64,000 nucleotides of DNA, taken from NCBI RefSeq assembly GCF_021044565.1, contig NZ_CP087997.1, positions 868,001-932,000 on the forward strand, given 5' to 3'. Shown here piece after piece: positions 53,074-63,866 of the stretch. A program made the position numbers and the translations under genes. This DNA comes from Subtercola endophyticus. Its GTDB lineage: Bacteria > Actinomycetota > Actinomycetes > Actinomycetales > Microbacteriaceae. The notes below the pieces were generated by a model. The model was not told where the DNA came from. It worked only from the letters and a program-made list of their open reading frames with translations, and ran no database searches. Every line of letters starts with the position of its first letter. Within the stretch, counting starts at the first letter, position 1.

Positions 53074-53280
53074 ATCAAAACGCCGCGAACCACTCGGTTT
53101 CCGAACTCCAGTTCGAGTAGCTTCAGTTCTCAAACCGATTCGCCGGTCGCACATCCTCCACATTACCGCTGACGTCTGCAGTGCCGTGGAGCCACGACTC
53201 GTGGCCTCCGCCGACGCATCCAGGCGCGTACAGCTCTCTTGCCGCAACTCATAAGACGGCAGAGGAAGGAAATCACCTTA
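53074..53280 (+). promoter_or_regulatory. rho leader region
   Basis: 207 nt without an ORF. A GGAG-CCAC...GTGG-CTCC hairpin near 53193-53214 and a C/T-rich stretch lie upstream of AGGAAGGA and the rho GTG. Rho is often autoregulated through its leader; whether this one is a rut-type site is a guess. Confidence 0.35.
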
Positions 53281-55989
<2,709 letters not shown>

Positions 55990-55995
55990 GCAGTC

Positions 55996-57078
55996 ATGTT
56001 CGAATCAGTAGAAACCCTGCTGATCGAGCATGATGAGCTGCAAGAGCAGCTCGCAGATCCAGCGCTTCACTCGGATCCCGCTCGATCCAAAAAGGTCAAC
56101 CGTCGTTATGCCGAGCTCAGCCGCATCATCGCGGCCTATCGGGAATGGCAGCAGCTGACCGACGACGTCGCTGCGGCCACCGAGATGGCGGCCGAAGATG
56201 CGTCGTTCGCGGCCGAGCTCCCCGGCATGACCGAGGAGCTCGAGGCGGCGACCGAAAAGCTCCGCCGGCTGCTCATTCCCCGTGACCCCAACGATGGCCG
56301 TGACGTCATCATGGAGATCAAGATGGGGGAGGGCGGCGCCGAATCCGCTCTTTTCGCTGCGGATCTCTTGCGCATGTACCTGCACTACGCCGAGAGCAAG
56401 AAGTGGAAGACCGAGATCATCGAGCAGACCTCGAGCGACCTCGGCGGCATCAAGGATGTTCAGCTCGGCATCAAGGGCAAGTCGACCGACCCCGCAGAGG
56501 GCGTCTGGGCACACCTGAAGTACGAGGGTGGGGTGCACCGCGTGCAGCGGGTTCCGGCCACCGAGTCGCAGGGGCGCATCCACACCTCCGCCGCCGGCGT
56601 GCTGGTCTTTCCCGAGGTGGATGAACCCGAAGAGGTCGAGATCAACCCGAACGACCTCAAGATCGACGTGTACCGTTCGAGCGGCCCCGGCGGCCAATCG
56701 GTGAACACCACCGACTCCGCCGTTCGCATCACCCACCTCCCCACGGGAATCGTGGTGGCGATGCAGAACGAGAAGAGCCAGCTGCAGAACCGCGAGGCCG
56801 GTATGCGCGTGCTGCGTGCCCGCGTGCTCGCGAAGCAGCAAGAAGAGATCGACGAGGCCGCGTCGGCGGTTCGTAAGAGCCAGATCCGCACCATGGATCG
56901 CTCCGAGCGCATTCGCACCTACAACTTTCCCGAGAACCGCATCGCCGACCACCGCACCGGCTACAAGGCCTACAACCTCGACGCCGTCATGAACGGGGCT
57001 CTCGAGCCCGTTGTCGAGTCGTGCATCCAGGCCGACGAAGAGGCCCGCCTCGCCGAACTGGGCAGCACCGCAGAGTGA
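55996..57078 (+). CDS. prfA: Peptide chain release factor 1
   Basis: Recognises UAA and UAG. 360 aa: GGQ motif at residues 232-234 in [20 protein letters not shown]; codon-recognition region around 185-200 ([17 protein letters not shown]); N-terminal helices [19 protein letters not shown]. rpmE, which sits between rho and prfA in mycobacteria, is absent here. ATG 55996 begins 6 nt after the rho stop. prmC, whose product methylates the GGQ glutamine, follows. Confidence 0.97.
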   Translation: MFESVETLLIEHDELQEQLADPALHSDPARSKKVNRRYAELSRIIAAYREWQQLTDDVAAATEMAAEDASFAAELPGMTEELEAATEKLRRLLIPRDPNDGRDVIMEIKMGEGGAESALFAADLLRMYLHYAESKKWKTEIIEQTSSDLGGIKDVQLGIKGKSTDPAEGVWAHLKYEGGVHRVQRVPATESQGRIHTSAAGVLVFPEVDEPEEVEINPNDLKIDVYRSSGPGGQSVNTTDSAVRITHLPTGIVVAMQNEKSQLQNREAGMRVLRARVLAKQQEEIDEAASAVRKSQIRTMDRSERIRTYNFPENRIADHRTGYKAYNLDAVMNGALEPVVESCIQADEEARLAELGSTAE

Positions 57079-57137
57079 GCGCGCATACGGTCGAACCCGA
57101 GAGCGCGGCATCGGTCGCGATCGAGCGGGCAGCGTGA
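57075..57137 (+). other. 20-codon bridging ORF between prfA and prmC
   Basis: GTG at 57075 overlaps the prfA stop (GTGA). The frame runs 20 codons ([20 protein letters not shown]) and stops at 57137, overlapping the prmC GTG in the same GTGA manner. It would let ribosomes pass from prfA to prmC by two coupled restarts. It could also be chance. Confidence 0.4.
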
Positions 57138-58015
57138 GCGTGCTCTCTCTCGACCGGCCTCCTACCGTGCGAACCGTGCTCGAGCACTCGGTAGCGATTC
57201 TCGCCCGAGCTGGCGTTCCGACCCCTGACGTCGACGCCGAACTGTTGATCGGCCACGTGCTCGGTGCCAGCCGCGGTCAGGTTCAGGCGATGACCGTCAC
57301 CGATCGCGCGATCTCGGTCGACGAGGCCATCAGCATCAGCGAGGCGGTCGAACGCCGGGCCGCCCGCGAGCCGCTGCAGCACATCACCGGTCTCGCGGCG
57401 TTCCGCACGCTCGAACTCGCCGTCGGCCCCGGAGTCTTCGTTCCGCGCCCCGAAACCGAGTTCGTGGCCGGTCTCGCCATCTACACCCTGCGAGCGGATG
57501 CCTCGTCGTCACCCCTCGCCGTCGACCTCGGCACCGGCAGCGGTGCCATCGCGCTCTCGCTCGCCACCGAAGTACCGCACGCCAGCGTCGTCGCGGTCGA
57601 GAACTCGACGGCCGCCTTCATCTGGGCGAAGCAGAACTTCCGAACTGTGGATGCCCGCAACGCCCGCCTCGTATTCATCGACCTCGCCGTGGCCCTGCCC
57701 GAGCTCGACGGTCTCGTCTCCGTCGTCATCTCGAACCCCCCGTACATCCCCTCCGGAGCCATCCCGCGCGACCCCGAGGTGCGGCTCTTCGATCCCGAAC
57801 ACGCCCTCTACGGCGGCGAAGACGGCCTCGATGTCGTGCGCGACGTCTCCCGCACCGCCCAGCGCCTCACGCGGCCCGGCGGCACCCTCGTCATCGAGCA
57901 CGGCGAACTGCAAGGAGCGAGCATCCGCTCCCTCCTCGCCGCCGACGGCTGGCACGCCCCCTCCACCCACCGCGACCTCACCGGCCGCGACCGCGCCACC
58001 ACCGCCCTCCGCTAA
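57134..58015 (+). CDS. prmC: Release factor glutamine methyltransferase
   Basis: SAM-dependent enzyme that methylates the GGQ glutamine of release factors. 293 aa: N-terminal helical domain (TVRTVLEHSVAILARAGVPT, EPLQHITGLAAFRTLEL, FVPRPETEFVAG), SAM loop AVDLGTGSGAIALSLA, and catalytic NPPYIPSG. It uses the second of two nearby GTG codons (57134), overlapping the bridging ORF. A palindromic repeat lies 60 nt after its stop. Confidence 0.95.
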   Translation: MSVLSLDRPPTVRTVLEHSVAILARAGVPTPDVDAELLIGHVLGASRGQVQAMTVTDRAISVDEAISISEAVERRAAREPLQHITGLAAFRTLELAVGPGVFVPRPETEFVAGLAIYTLRADASSSPLAVDLGTGSGAIALSLATEVPHASVVAVENSTAAFIWAKQNFRTVDARNARLVFIDLAVALPELDGLVSVVISNPPYIPSGAIPRDPEVRLFDPEHALYGGEDGLDVVRDVSRTAQRLTRPGGTLVIEHGELQGASIRSLLAADGWHAPSTHRDLTGRDRATTALR

Positions 58016-58075
58016 CCCGCCCCGCCCGCCGCCCCCCGCGGTGCCCCCGCCTCTCGCCCCGTGTCCCGGTTTTGG

Positions 58076-58143
58076 CGAGAGCGAGGTTTTCGGACGAGCG
58101 CGACCGCCCCGGCGGCTCATCTCGTCCGAAAACCTCGCTCTCG
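58076..58143 (+). repeat. Palindromic intergenic repeat, copy D (best preserved)
   Basis: Arms 58076-58098 and 58121-58143 are perfectly complementary over 23 bp, starting CGAGAGCGAGG and including TTTTCGGACGAG. The 22-nt centre holds the CGACCGCCCCGGCGG block shared with copy A. Same orientation as A. It stands between prmC and the nuclease-like gene. Confidence 0.95.
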
Positions 58144-58254
58144 ACCACACGGCCCGACGCGTGCACGTTGTGCACCGCGCCGTGACCTCGGCAGGTTATG
58201 CACAGATTGGCGCTCAGCGTGCTGGCGTTCCATCGCCGTGCGCGAATCTGAGGC

Positions 58255-59202
58255 ATGCCCACCTCAGCGCCATTACACCTCGTTCGTGAACTCAACCGCG
58301 TCGGAGAAAGCGATCGCGCGCTCAGACGAGCAGCGTTCTCGGGAGAGATGCTCCGGGTGCGCCGCGGTGCCTACGCCAGAACAGACGAATGGTCGCATCT
58401 CGACAGTTTGGGACGGTATCGCACTCGAATCGATGCAGTTGTTCGCACGAGGCGCGAACAACCGGTGCTTGGGTTCGAATCGGCGGCAGCCATCTGGGGT
58501 TGTGATCGTTGGGGCGACTGGCCGTCTCTCGTGCATCTCCTCGTCGATCCGGGGTCAGGCCCAGCCCGGCCGGAGGGCGTATCGGTCCACCGGAGCCGAG
58601 TCGACCAAGTGGTCGAAAGAGAAGGATATCTCGTCACCGACTACCTCAGAACACTCATCGATCTCGCTAGAACGTCGCCGATGGCGCAATCGATCATCGT
58701 TCTCGACCAGTCGCTGAACCGCAGCCGCGTGGGGTCTCTTCGAGTCACCGATCATGACGCATTGCTCGAAACGTTGGGCACATCGACTACCTCACGGGGA
58801 CGAGCCAAGGCACTGCGCGCGGTGCGTTTCTCCGACGGAGCCGCAGCCAACGGGGGCGAGTCGTATGCGCGAGTGCTGATGCACCGTTTCGGCTTCCCTC
58901 CGCCGGCACTGCAGTCACAACACCCGAACCCGCGAGGCGGAAATTACTTTGCCGACTTCGAATGGCCGGAGTATCGGCTCGTCGGTGAGTTCGATGGCGT
59001 ATCCAAGTACCTCAAACCTGAGTATCTGCGTCGAATGACACCGGGCGAGGCCGTCGTCGAAGAGAAGATTCGTGAAGACCACATTCGCGCCCAGGGCTTT
59101 CGCTTCGTGCGATGGGGAATGCCCGATCTGCGCGATCCGCACCGCCTTCGGGCGCTGCTGCTGGCGGCCGGTCTGCCAGAGCGACCCTTGCGGTCGACAT
59201 GA
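58255..59202 (+). CDS. AbiEi/DUF559-like protein with a nuclease-type C-terminal domain
   Basis: 315 aa. Residues about 5-45 look like the winged-helix start of AbiEi-type antitoxin proteins (ALRRAAFSGEMLRVRRGAYA). Residues about 215-300 look like a Vsr/DUF559-type PD-(D/E)xK domain: ADFEWPEYRLVGEFDGVSKY (Asp and Glu-x-Asp), then VVEEKIREDHIRAQGFRFVR. Such proteins are scattered through actinobacteria, usually without a clear toxin partner; none is adjacent here. It interrupts the prmC-sua5 junction that is contiguous in mycobacteria. It is flanked by two oppositely oriented palindromic repeats, the second supplying its last few codons. Transfer is likely; the function is unproven. Confidence 0.7.
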   Translation: MPTSAPLHLVRELNRVGESDRALRRAAFSGEMLRVRRGAYARTDEWSHLDSLGRYRTRIDAVVRTRREQPVLGFESAAAIWGCDRWGDWPSLVHLLVDPGSGPARPEGVSVHRSRVDQVVEREGYLVTDYLRTLIDLARTSPMAQSIIVLDQSLNRSRVGSLRVTDHDALLETLGTSTTSRGRAKALRAVRFSDGAAANGGESYARVLMHRFGFPPPALQSQHPNPRGGNYFADFEWPEYRLVGEFDGVSKYLKPEYLRRMTPGEAVVEEKIREDHIRAQGFRFVRWGMPDLRDPHRLRALLLAAGLPERPLRST

Positions 59203-59241
59203 GTCAAAGGGGCGGTCGCTCTCGTCCGAAGGTGTCGCGCT
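59178..59241 (-). repeat. Palindromic intergenic repeat, copy E (left half decayed)
   Basis: 59209-59230 matches the complement of copy D at 21 of 22 bases (GGGGCGGTCGC, then CTCGTCCGAA). The outer arms AGAGCGAC (59178-59185)/GTCGCGCT (59234-59241) pair with one mismatch. The left inner arm is diverged, and here it encodes the C-terminus of the preceding gene. Orientation opposite to D. Confidence 0.8.
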
Positions 59242-59317
59242 CACCCGAGGACGCGCCGGGGAGGCGCGGCGGTGCGCGAGGGGGCGGCCAGCGGCGCAAG
59301 CTATCATGGTCAGCGAT

Positions 59318-60148
59318 ATGGCTGCCATCTACGACTGCACGGTTCCGGCCGAACTTCTTGCCGGAATGCGGCTCGCGCGGGCGGCGATCTCCCGTGGCGA
59401 GCTCGCGGTGATCCCCACCGACACGGTCTACGGCATCGCCGCCGACGCGTTCACGCCCGCTGCCGTGCAGCGCCTGCTCGATGCGAAGGGCCGCACGCGG
59501 CAGTCGCCGCCGCCGGTGCTCATTCCGAACCTCGCAACACTGGATGCCCTCGCCGAACACGTCAGTGATGCGGTGCGCTCGCTTGCCGAAGCGTTCTGGC
59601 CCGGCGGCCTCACGATCGTGGTCGACGCGCGTTCGTCGCTGCTGTGGGATCTCGGTGACACCGACGGAACCGTCGCCCTGCGCATGCCGGCCGACCCGAT
59701 CGCCCTCGAGTTGCTCGCCGAAACGGGCCCGCTGGCCGTGTCTTCGGCGAACCTCACGGGGCAGCCCGCCGCTCTCGATGCCACCGAGGCACAGCGGATG
59801 CTCGGAGACAGCGTCGAGGTGTACCTGCAGGCCGCGCCCCCCACGCCGTCACCGACGAGTTCCTCCACCGCCGGTATCGCCTCGACCATCGTCGACGCCA
59901 CCGACCCCGAGCACATCACGATCATCCGTCACGGCGTCATCACCGAAGAGCAGCTGCGCAGCGTGATCGGCGATGCGCTGATCACCGCGCCCGCCGTGCC
60001 TGCCGAGCCGACCGACAGCGCTGCACCCGCCGAGCCGACCGACAGCGCCACGCCTGCCGAGCCGACCCACAGCGCCGCGCCCGCCGAACCGTCGGCCCCC
60101 GCGCCACCGTCAGCTCCCGACGCCCCCAGCGCCGCCGAACCGGCCTGA
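59318..60148 (+). CDS. L-threonylcarbamoyladenylate synthase (Sua5/YrdC)
   Basis: First enzyme of tRNA t6A37 synthesis, from threonine, bicarbonate and ATP. The YrdC core is at about 1-200: GELAVIPTDTVYGIAADAFT, RLLDAKGRTRQSPPPVLIPN, FWPGGLTIVVDARSS, VALRMPADPIALELL, and GPLAVSSANLTGQPA. The C-terminal 40 residues are a Pro/Ala/Glu tail made of three 9-residue AEPTDSAAP-type units (27-bp DNA repeat, about 59996-60085), not the Sua5 domain. The ATG at 59318 is preferred to that at 59306 because TATCAT (59303-59308) would be the -10 box. Confidence 0.93.
   Translation: MAAIYDCTVPAELLAGMRLARAAISRGELAVIPTDTVYGIAADAFTPAAVQRLLDAKGRTRQSPPPVLIPNLATLDALAEHVSDAVRSLAEAFWPGGLTIVVDARSSLLWDLGDTDGTVALRMPADPIALELLAETGPLAVSSANLTGQPAALDATEAQRMLGDSVEVYLQAAPPTPSPTSSSTAGIASTIVDATDPEHITIIRHGVITEEQLRSVIGDALITAPAVPAEPTDSAAPAEPTDSATPAEPTHSAAPAEPSAPAPPSAPDAPSAAEPA
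59996..60085 (+). repeat. 27-bp tandem repeat (3 units) in the sua5-like C-terminal tail
   Basis: Three units of CCGAGCCGACCGACAGCG-type sequence encode AEPTDSAAP, AEPTDSATP and AEPTHSAAP. Confidence 0.85.
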
Positions 60149-60149
60149 C

Positions 60150-61343
60150 GTGCGTTTTTACCTGCTCGTCGGGGCCCTCTCGGCGATCGTGACGTTCCTG
60201 CTCGCGATCGCGGTCTACAAGCTGAGCATGAAGTACCGGCTCTACCCCAAGATCCGCGAGCGTGACGTGCACACCCGGCCCACCCCGCGGCTGGGTGGTG
60301 TCGCAATGTTCCTCGGCATCGTCGCCGCCACGGCCATCGCCTCGCAGATCAGCTGGTTCGATCTCATCTTCATGAACCCCGGGCCGATTCTCGCCATTCT
60401 CGGCGCCGCGCTCATCGTTGTGGTACTGGGCGTAGCCGACGACATCTGGGATCTCGACTGGGTAACCAAACTCGCCGGCCAGGTCATCGCGGCTCTTCTG
60501 CTGGCTTGGCAGGGCGTGCAGATCGTTTCTCTGCCCATCGGCGGCCGCACCATCGGCTCGAGCGGTATGTCGCTGTTCATCACGGTTCTCGCCATCGTGC
60601 TGGTGATGAACGCTATCAACTTCATCGACGGCCTCGACGGGCTCGTCGCCGGCGTCGCGATCATCGCCAACAGCGTGTTCTTCTTCTACAGCTACATGCT
60701 CGCCAAGCTCACGAGCCCCACCGACTACTTCAACCTGGCCTCGCTCATCACGGCCGTGCTGATCGGTGCCTGTATCGGCTTTCTGCCGCTCAACTGGCAT
60801 CCGGCGAAGCTGTTCATGGGCGACGCCGGGTCGATGCTGGTCGGACTGCTCATGGCGACGAGCGCAATCGCGGTGACCGGCCAGATCGACCCGACACCGC
60901 TCGGCCGTTCGCAGCTGCTTCCCGCGTTCATCCCGATCCTGCTGCCGTTCGCCATTCTTGTGCTGCCCCTGCTGGACTTCGGTCTGGCGGTTTTTCGCAG
61001 GCTGCGGGCCGGCAAGAGTCCGTTCAGCGCCGACCGAAAGCATCTGCACCATCGGCTGCTCGACATGGGCCACTCCCAGTTGCACGCGGTGCTCATCTTC
61101 TATGCTTGGACTGCCGTGGTGTCGATCGGCTGCCTGCTGTTCTTCGTGCTGAACCCCTACTGGCTCGCGTTCGTGTTTCTCGGGGTCGGTGTGGTCATCT
61201 GCACCGTGCTGACTCTGGCACCACTCACGCGGCGCAAGGCGCTCGAAGCCACCGTGCAACTCGCCCCCGCGCAGAGTGTCATTTCCACCGAAGGTGCCGG
61301 CCTCGATCCGCTCGATCAGGCCAGCGATGAAAAGGATGTCTAA
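60150..61343 (+). CDS. wecA: Polyprenyl-phosphate N-acetylhexosamine-1-phosphate transferase (WecA/MraY family)
   Basis: Integral membrane enzyme that loads GlcNAc-1-P or a similar sugar onto decaprenyl phosphate for envelope glycan synthesis. 397 aa, about 11 helices. Catalytic motifs are GVADDIWDLDW, NAINFIDGLDGLVAG, LFMGDAGSMLVG, and KHLHHRLLDMG. GTG start at 60150, one base after the sua5 stop. The same position before the atp operon is held by wecA/rfe in M. tuberculosis. Precise sugar not certain. Confidence 0.9.
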   Translation: MRFYLLVGALSAIVTFLLAIAVYKLSMKYRLYPKIRERDVHTRPTPRLGGVAMFLGIVAATAIASQISWFDLIFMNPGPILAILGAALIVVVLGVADDIWDLDWVTKLAGQVIAALLLAWQGVQIVSLPIGGRTIGSSGMSLFITVLAIVLVMNAINFIDGLDGLVAGVAIIANSVFFFYSYMLAKLTSPTDYFNLASLITAVLIGACIGFLPLNWHPAKLFMGDAGSMLVGLLMATSAIAVTGQIDPTPLGRSQLLPAFIPILLPFAILVLPLLDFGLAVFRRLRAGKSPFSADRKHLHHRLLDMGHSQLHAVLIFYAWTAVVSIGCLLFFVLNPYWLAFVFLGVGVVICTVLTLAPLTRRKALEATVQLAPAQSVISTEGAGLDPLDQASDEKDV

Positions 61344-61345
61344 AC

Positions 61346-61855
61346 GTGTCGACCGCTGACCACCTGCCGGAGGGCAACACGCCGGATGCCCGCCCGGGCG
61401 CCCCTGGCAGCACGCCGGCCGTGACGCTGAGCTCGACCCTGGTATTGACGCGGGCGCTGAAGCTCGCGGGCATCCTCACCATCGCGCTGATCATCGTCGG
61501 GGGAGTGATCGGCTATTTCGCCGACTCCTGGACCGGCGTGCTGAGCGCGGTCATCGGCGCGGCTATGGCCTTCGTCTTTCTGGGCATCACCGCCGCGAGC
61601 ATCCTCATCGCCAACCGGTCGTATTCATCTCCGCTGTACACCGTGATGTTCTTCGCCATCGTGCTCGGCTCGTGGCTGCTCAAGTTCGTCATCTTCATCG
61701 TGGTCGCGCTGCTGCTTCGCGACCAGCCGTTCATCGACAAGTACTTGCTGTTCGGGTTTCTCATCGTGGGAGTCATCCTGACGCTCGTGATCGATGTCGT
61801 CGTGGTCGCTCGAACGCGGCTTCCGTACGTCAGCGACGCGACTCTTCCCCACTAA
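61346..61855 (+). CDS. AtpI-like small membrane protein before the ATP synthase genes
   Basis: 169 aa with four hydrophobic helices (LAGILTIALIIVGGVIGYFA, AVIGAAMAFVFLGITAASIL, FFAIVLGSWLLKFVIFIVVA, LLFGFLIVGVILTLVIDVVV). It occupies the slot of the AtpI-like gene (Rv1303) ahead of atpB. AtpI proteins help c-ring assembly or Mg2+ supply, but they are poorly conserved. GTG 61346 is 2 nt after the previous stop, so it is co-transcribed with wecA. Confidence 0.75.
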   Translation: MSTADHLPEGNTPDARPGAPGSTPAVTLSSTLVLTRALKLAGILTIALIIVGGVIGYFADSWTGVLSAVIGAAMAFVFLGITAASILIANRSYSSPLYTVMFFAIVLGSWLLKFVIFIVVALLLRDQPFIDKYLLFGFLIVGVILTLVIDVVVVARTRLPYVSDATLPH

Positions 61856-62061
61856 CTTCTACCGATTGTCGAAATTAGGCCCAAATAGGCCCGAATCGGC
61901 GAAATAATGCCGAACTCGATTGGTTCTGGGGCCGAATATGTTGATAGGCTGAAGATCGTTCGTTTCGCTGCCCGTGGCTGTATTCTTGCCCGGTTCGCAG
62001 CACACCCCCACCGTTCGTCGACGCGAGAGCTGAGCTCCACGCCCCGATACAGGAGAAAGCG
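61856..62061 (+). promoter_or_regulatory. atp operon upstream region
   Basis: 206 nt, A/T-richer than its surroundings. Candidate -10 boxes are TAGGCT near 61935 and TATTCT at 61981-61986; neither has a good -35. AGGAG at 62051-62055 serves atpB. No ORF. Confidence 0.4.
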
Positions 62062-62874
62062 CTGATATCTAACGCTGTAAACCTGCTAGCCCCGTTAGCA
62101 ACCGATGATGGTAGCTTCACGGGTCCATCCATCAATGAATTCTTTCCCGATGTGTTGCTCTTCGCGGGCACCCCCTTCGAGATCAACCGCATCATGATCA
62201 TCCGCTTCATCGCGGTTGCGGCGATCGTGCTGATCTTCTATATCGGCACCCGCCGCATGAAGATCGTGCCCGGGCGGTTCCAAAGTCTCGTGGAAATGGG
62301 CCTCGACTTCGTTCGAGTCAGCATCGCCGAAGACCTGCTCGGCAAAAAAGACGGTCGACGCTTCTTGCCGATTCTCACGACCATGTTCTTCATGATCCTG
62401 TTGTTCAACCTGACGGGCATCATTCCGTTGCTGAACATCGCGGGCACCTCGGTGATCGGTGTGCCGATCGTGCTGGCCATCGTGTCGTACGTCTGCTTCA
62501 TCTACGCCGGTGTTCGTAAACACCCGGGGGCGTTCTTCAAGAATGCGCTGTTCCCGCCCGGAGTTCCGCTGCCGCTGTACATCATCGTCGCGCCCATCGA
62601 GTTCGTTTCGACGTTCATCCTGCGCCCGGTCACGCTGACGCTGCGACTGCTGATGAACATGGTGGTCGGTCACCTTCTGCTGGTGCTGTTCTTCTCGGCG
62701 ACGTCGTTTTTCTTGTTCACCGCCGGCGGCTGGTTCGCCCTGTTCGGCATCGGAACACTCGCCTTCGGTTTCGTCTTCACGCTCTTCGAGATTCTGGTCG
62801 CCGTGCTGCAGGCATACGTCTTCACTCTGCTGACCGGTGTCTACATCCAGCTCGCGCTGGCCGACGAGCACTGA
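62062..62874 (+). CDS. atpB: ATP synthase Fo subunit a, probable CTG start
   Basis: Proton-channel subunit. About 270 aa with five or six helices: FEINRIMIIRFIAVAAIVLI, ILTTMFFMILLFNLTGIIPL, YIIVAPIEFVSTFILRPVTL, the essential Arg in TLRLLMNMVVGH, and LQAYVFTLLTGVYIQLALAD. No ATG lies in frame upstream of the first helix. The best start is CTG at 62062, 6 nt after AGGAG, giving MISNAVNLLAPLATDDGSFT and a family-like FTGPSINEFFPD before the first helix. GTG 62149 and TTG 62152 are alternatives but lack a ribosome-binding site and cut conserved residues. Confidence 0.92.
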   Translation: MISNAVNLLAPLATDDGSFTGPSINEFFPDVLLFAGTPFEINRIMIIRFIAVAAIVLIFYIGTRRMKIVPGRFQSLVEMGLDFVRVSIAEDLLGKKDGRRFLPILTTMFFMILLFNLTGIIPLLNIAGTSVIGVPIVLAIVSYVCFIYAGVRKHPGAFFKNALFPPGVPLPLYIIVAPIEFVSTFILRPVTLTLRLLMNMVVGHLLLVLFFSATSFFLFTAGGWFALFGIGTLAFGFVFTLFEILVAVLQAYVFTLLTGVYIQLALADEH

Positions 62875-62885
62875 TCCACTCAGAC

Positions 62886-63220
<335 letters not shown>

Positions 63221-63261
63221 ACCCTGCCTCACGAAACCACAGAGTTTAGAAAGGAGGCACG

Positions 63262-63864
63262 ATGTCTTATTCACTGACCACAGTGATTGCGGCTGAAGAA
63301 GCGACCCACAACCCGATTCTGCCCGAAACCCCAGACCTGCTCTGGGGTGCAGTGTGCTTCATCGTCTTGTTGGTGTTCTTCTGGCGCCTGGTTCTGCCGC
63401 GCATGAAGAAGCTGCTCGACGACCGCGGTGAAGCCATCGAGGGCAATATCGAGAAGGCCGATGCGGCGCAGAAAGAAGCCGACGCGCTTCTGGCGCAGTA
63501 CACGGCACAGCTGTCGGATGCCCGCGTCGAAGCCGGCTCGATTCGTGAGCAGGCCCGTACCGACGGCCAGCGTATCCTCGCGGAGCTCAAAGAGCAGGCG
63601 AACGCAGAGGCAGCGCGCATTGCTGCGACTGCACAGTCGCAGATCGAAGCAGAGCGTCAGGCGGCCGTCGTGTCGCTTCGAAGCGAAGTCGGCTCGCTCG
63701 CGATCGACCTCGCGTCGGGCGTCATCGGTGAGAGCCTCACCGATGACAAGCGTTCGGCTGCCATCGTCGACCGGTTCCTCGCCGATCTCGAAGCGAGCGA
63801 AGCTGCGGCCAGCGCCGCTGCTCCCAGTAACGGGGCTCCCAGCACCGGGGCGGTGTCGTCGTAA
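63262..63864 (+). CDS. atpF: ATP synthase Fo subunit b
   Basis: 200-aa peripheral stalk subunit: one N-terminal membrane helix (DLLWGAVCFIVLLVFFWRLV) and a long alanine/glutamate-rich coiled coil (AAQKEADALLAQYTAQLSDA, QIEAERQAAVVSLRSEVGSL). The C-terminal 20 residues are Ala/Ser-rich. ATG 63262 follows AAAGGAGG. It lies 2 nt before atpH. Confidence 0.95.
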   Translation: MSYSLTTVIAAEEATHNPILPETPDLLWGAVCFIVLLVFFWRLVLPRMKKLLDDRGEAIEGNIEKADAAQKEADALLAQYTAQLSDARVEAGSIREQARTDGQRILAELKEQANAEAARIAATAQSQIEAERQAAVVSLRSEVGSLAIDLASGVIGESLTDDKRSAAIVDRFLADLEASEAAASAAAPSNGAPSTGAVSS

Positions 63865-63866
63865 GC

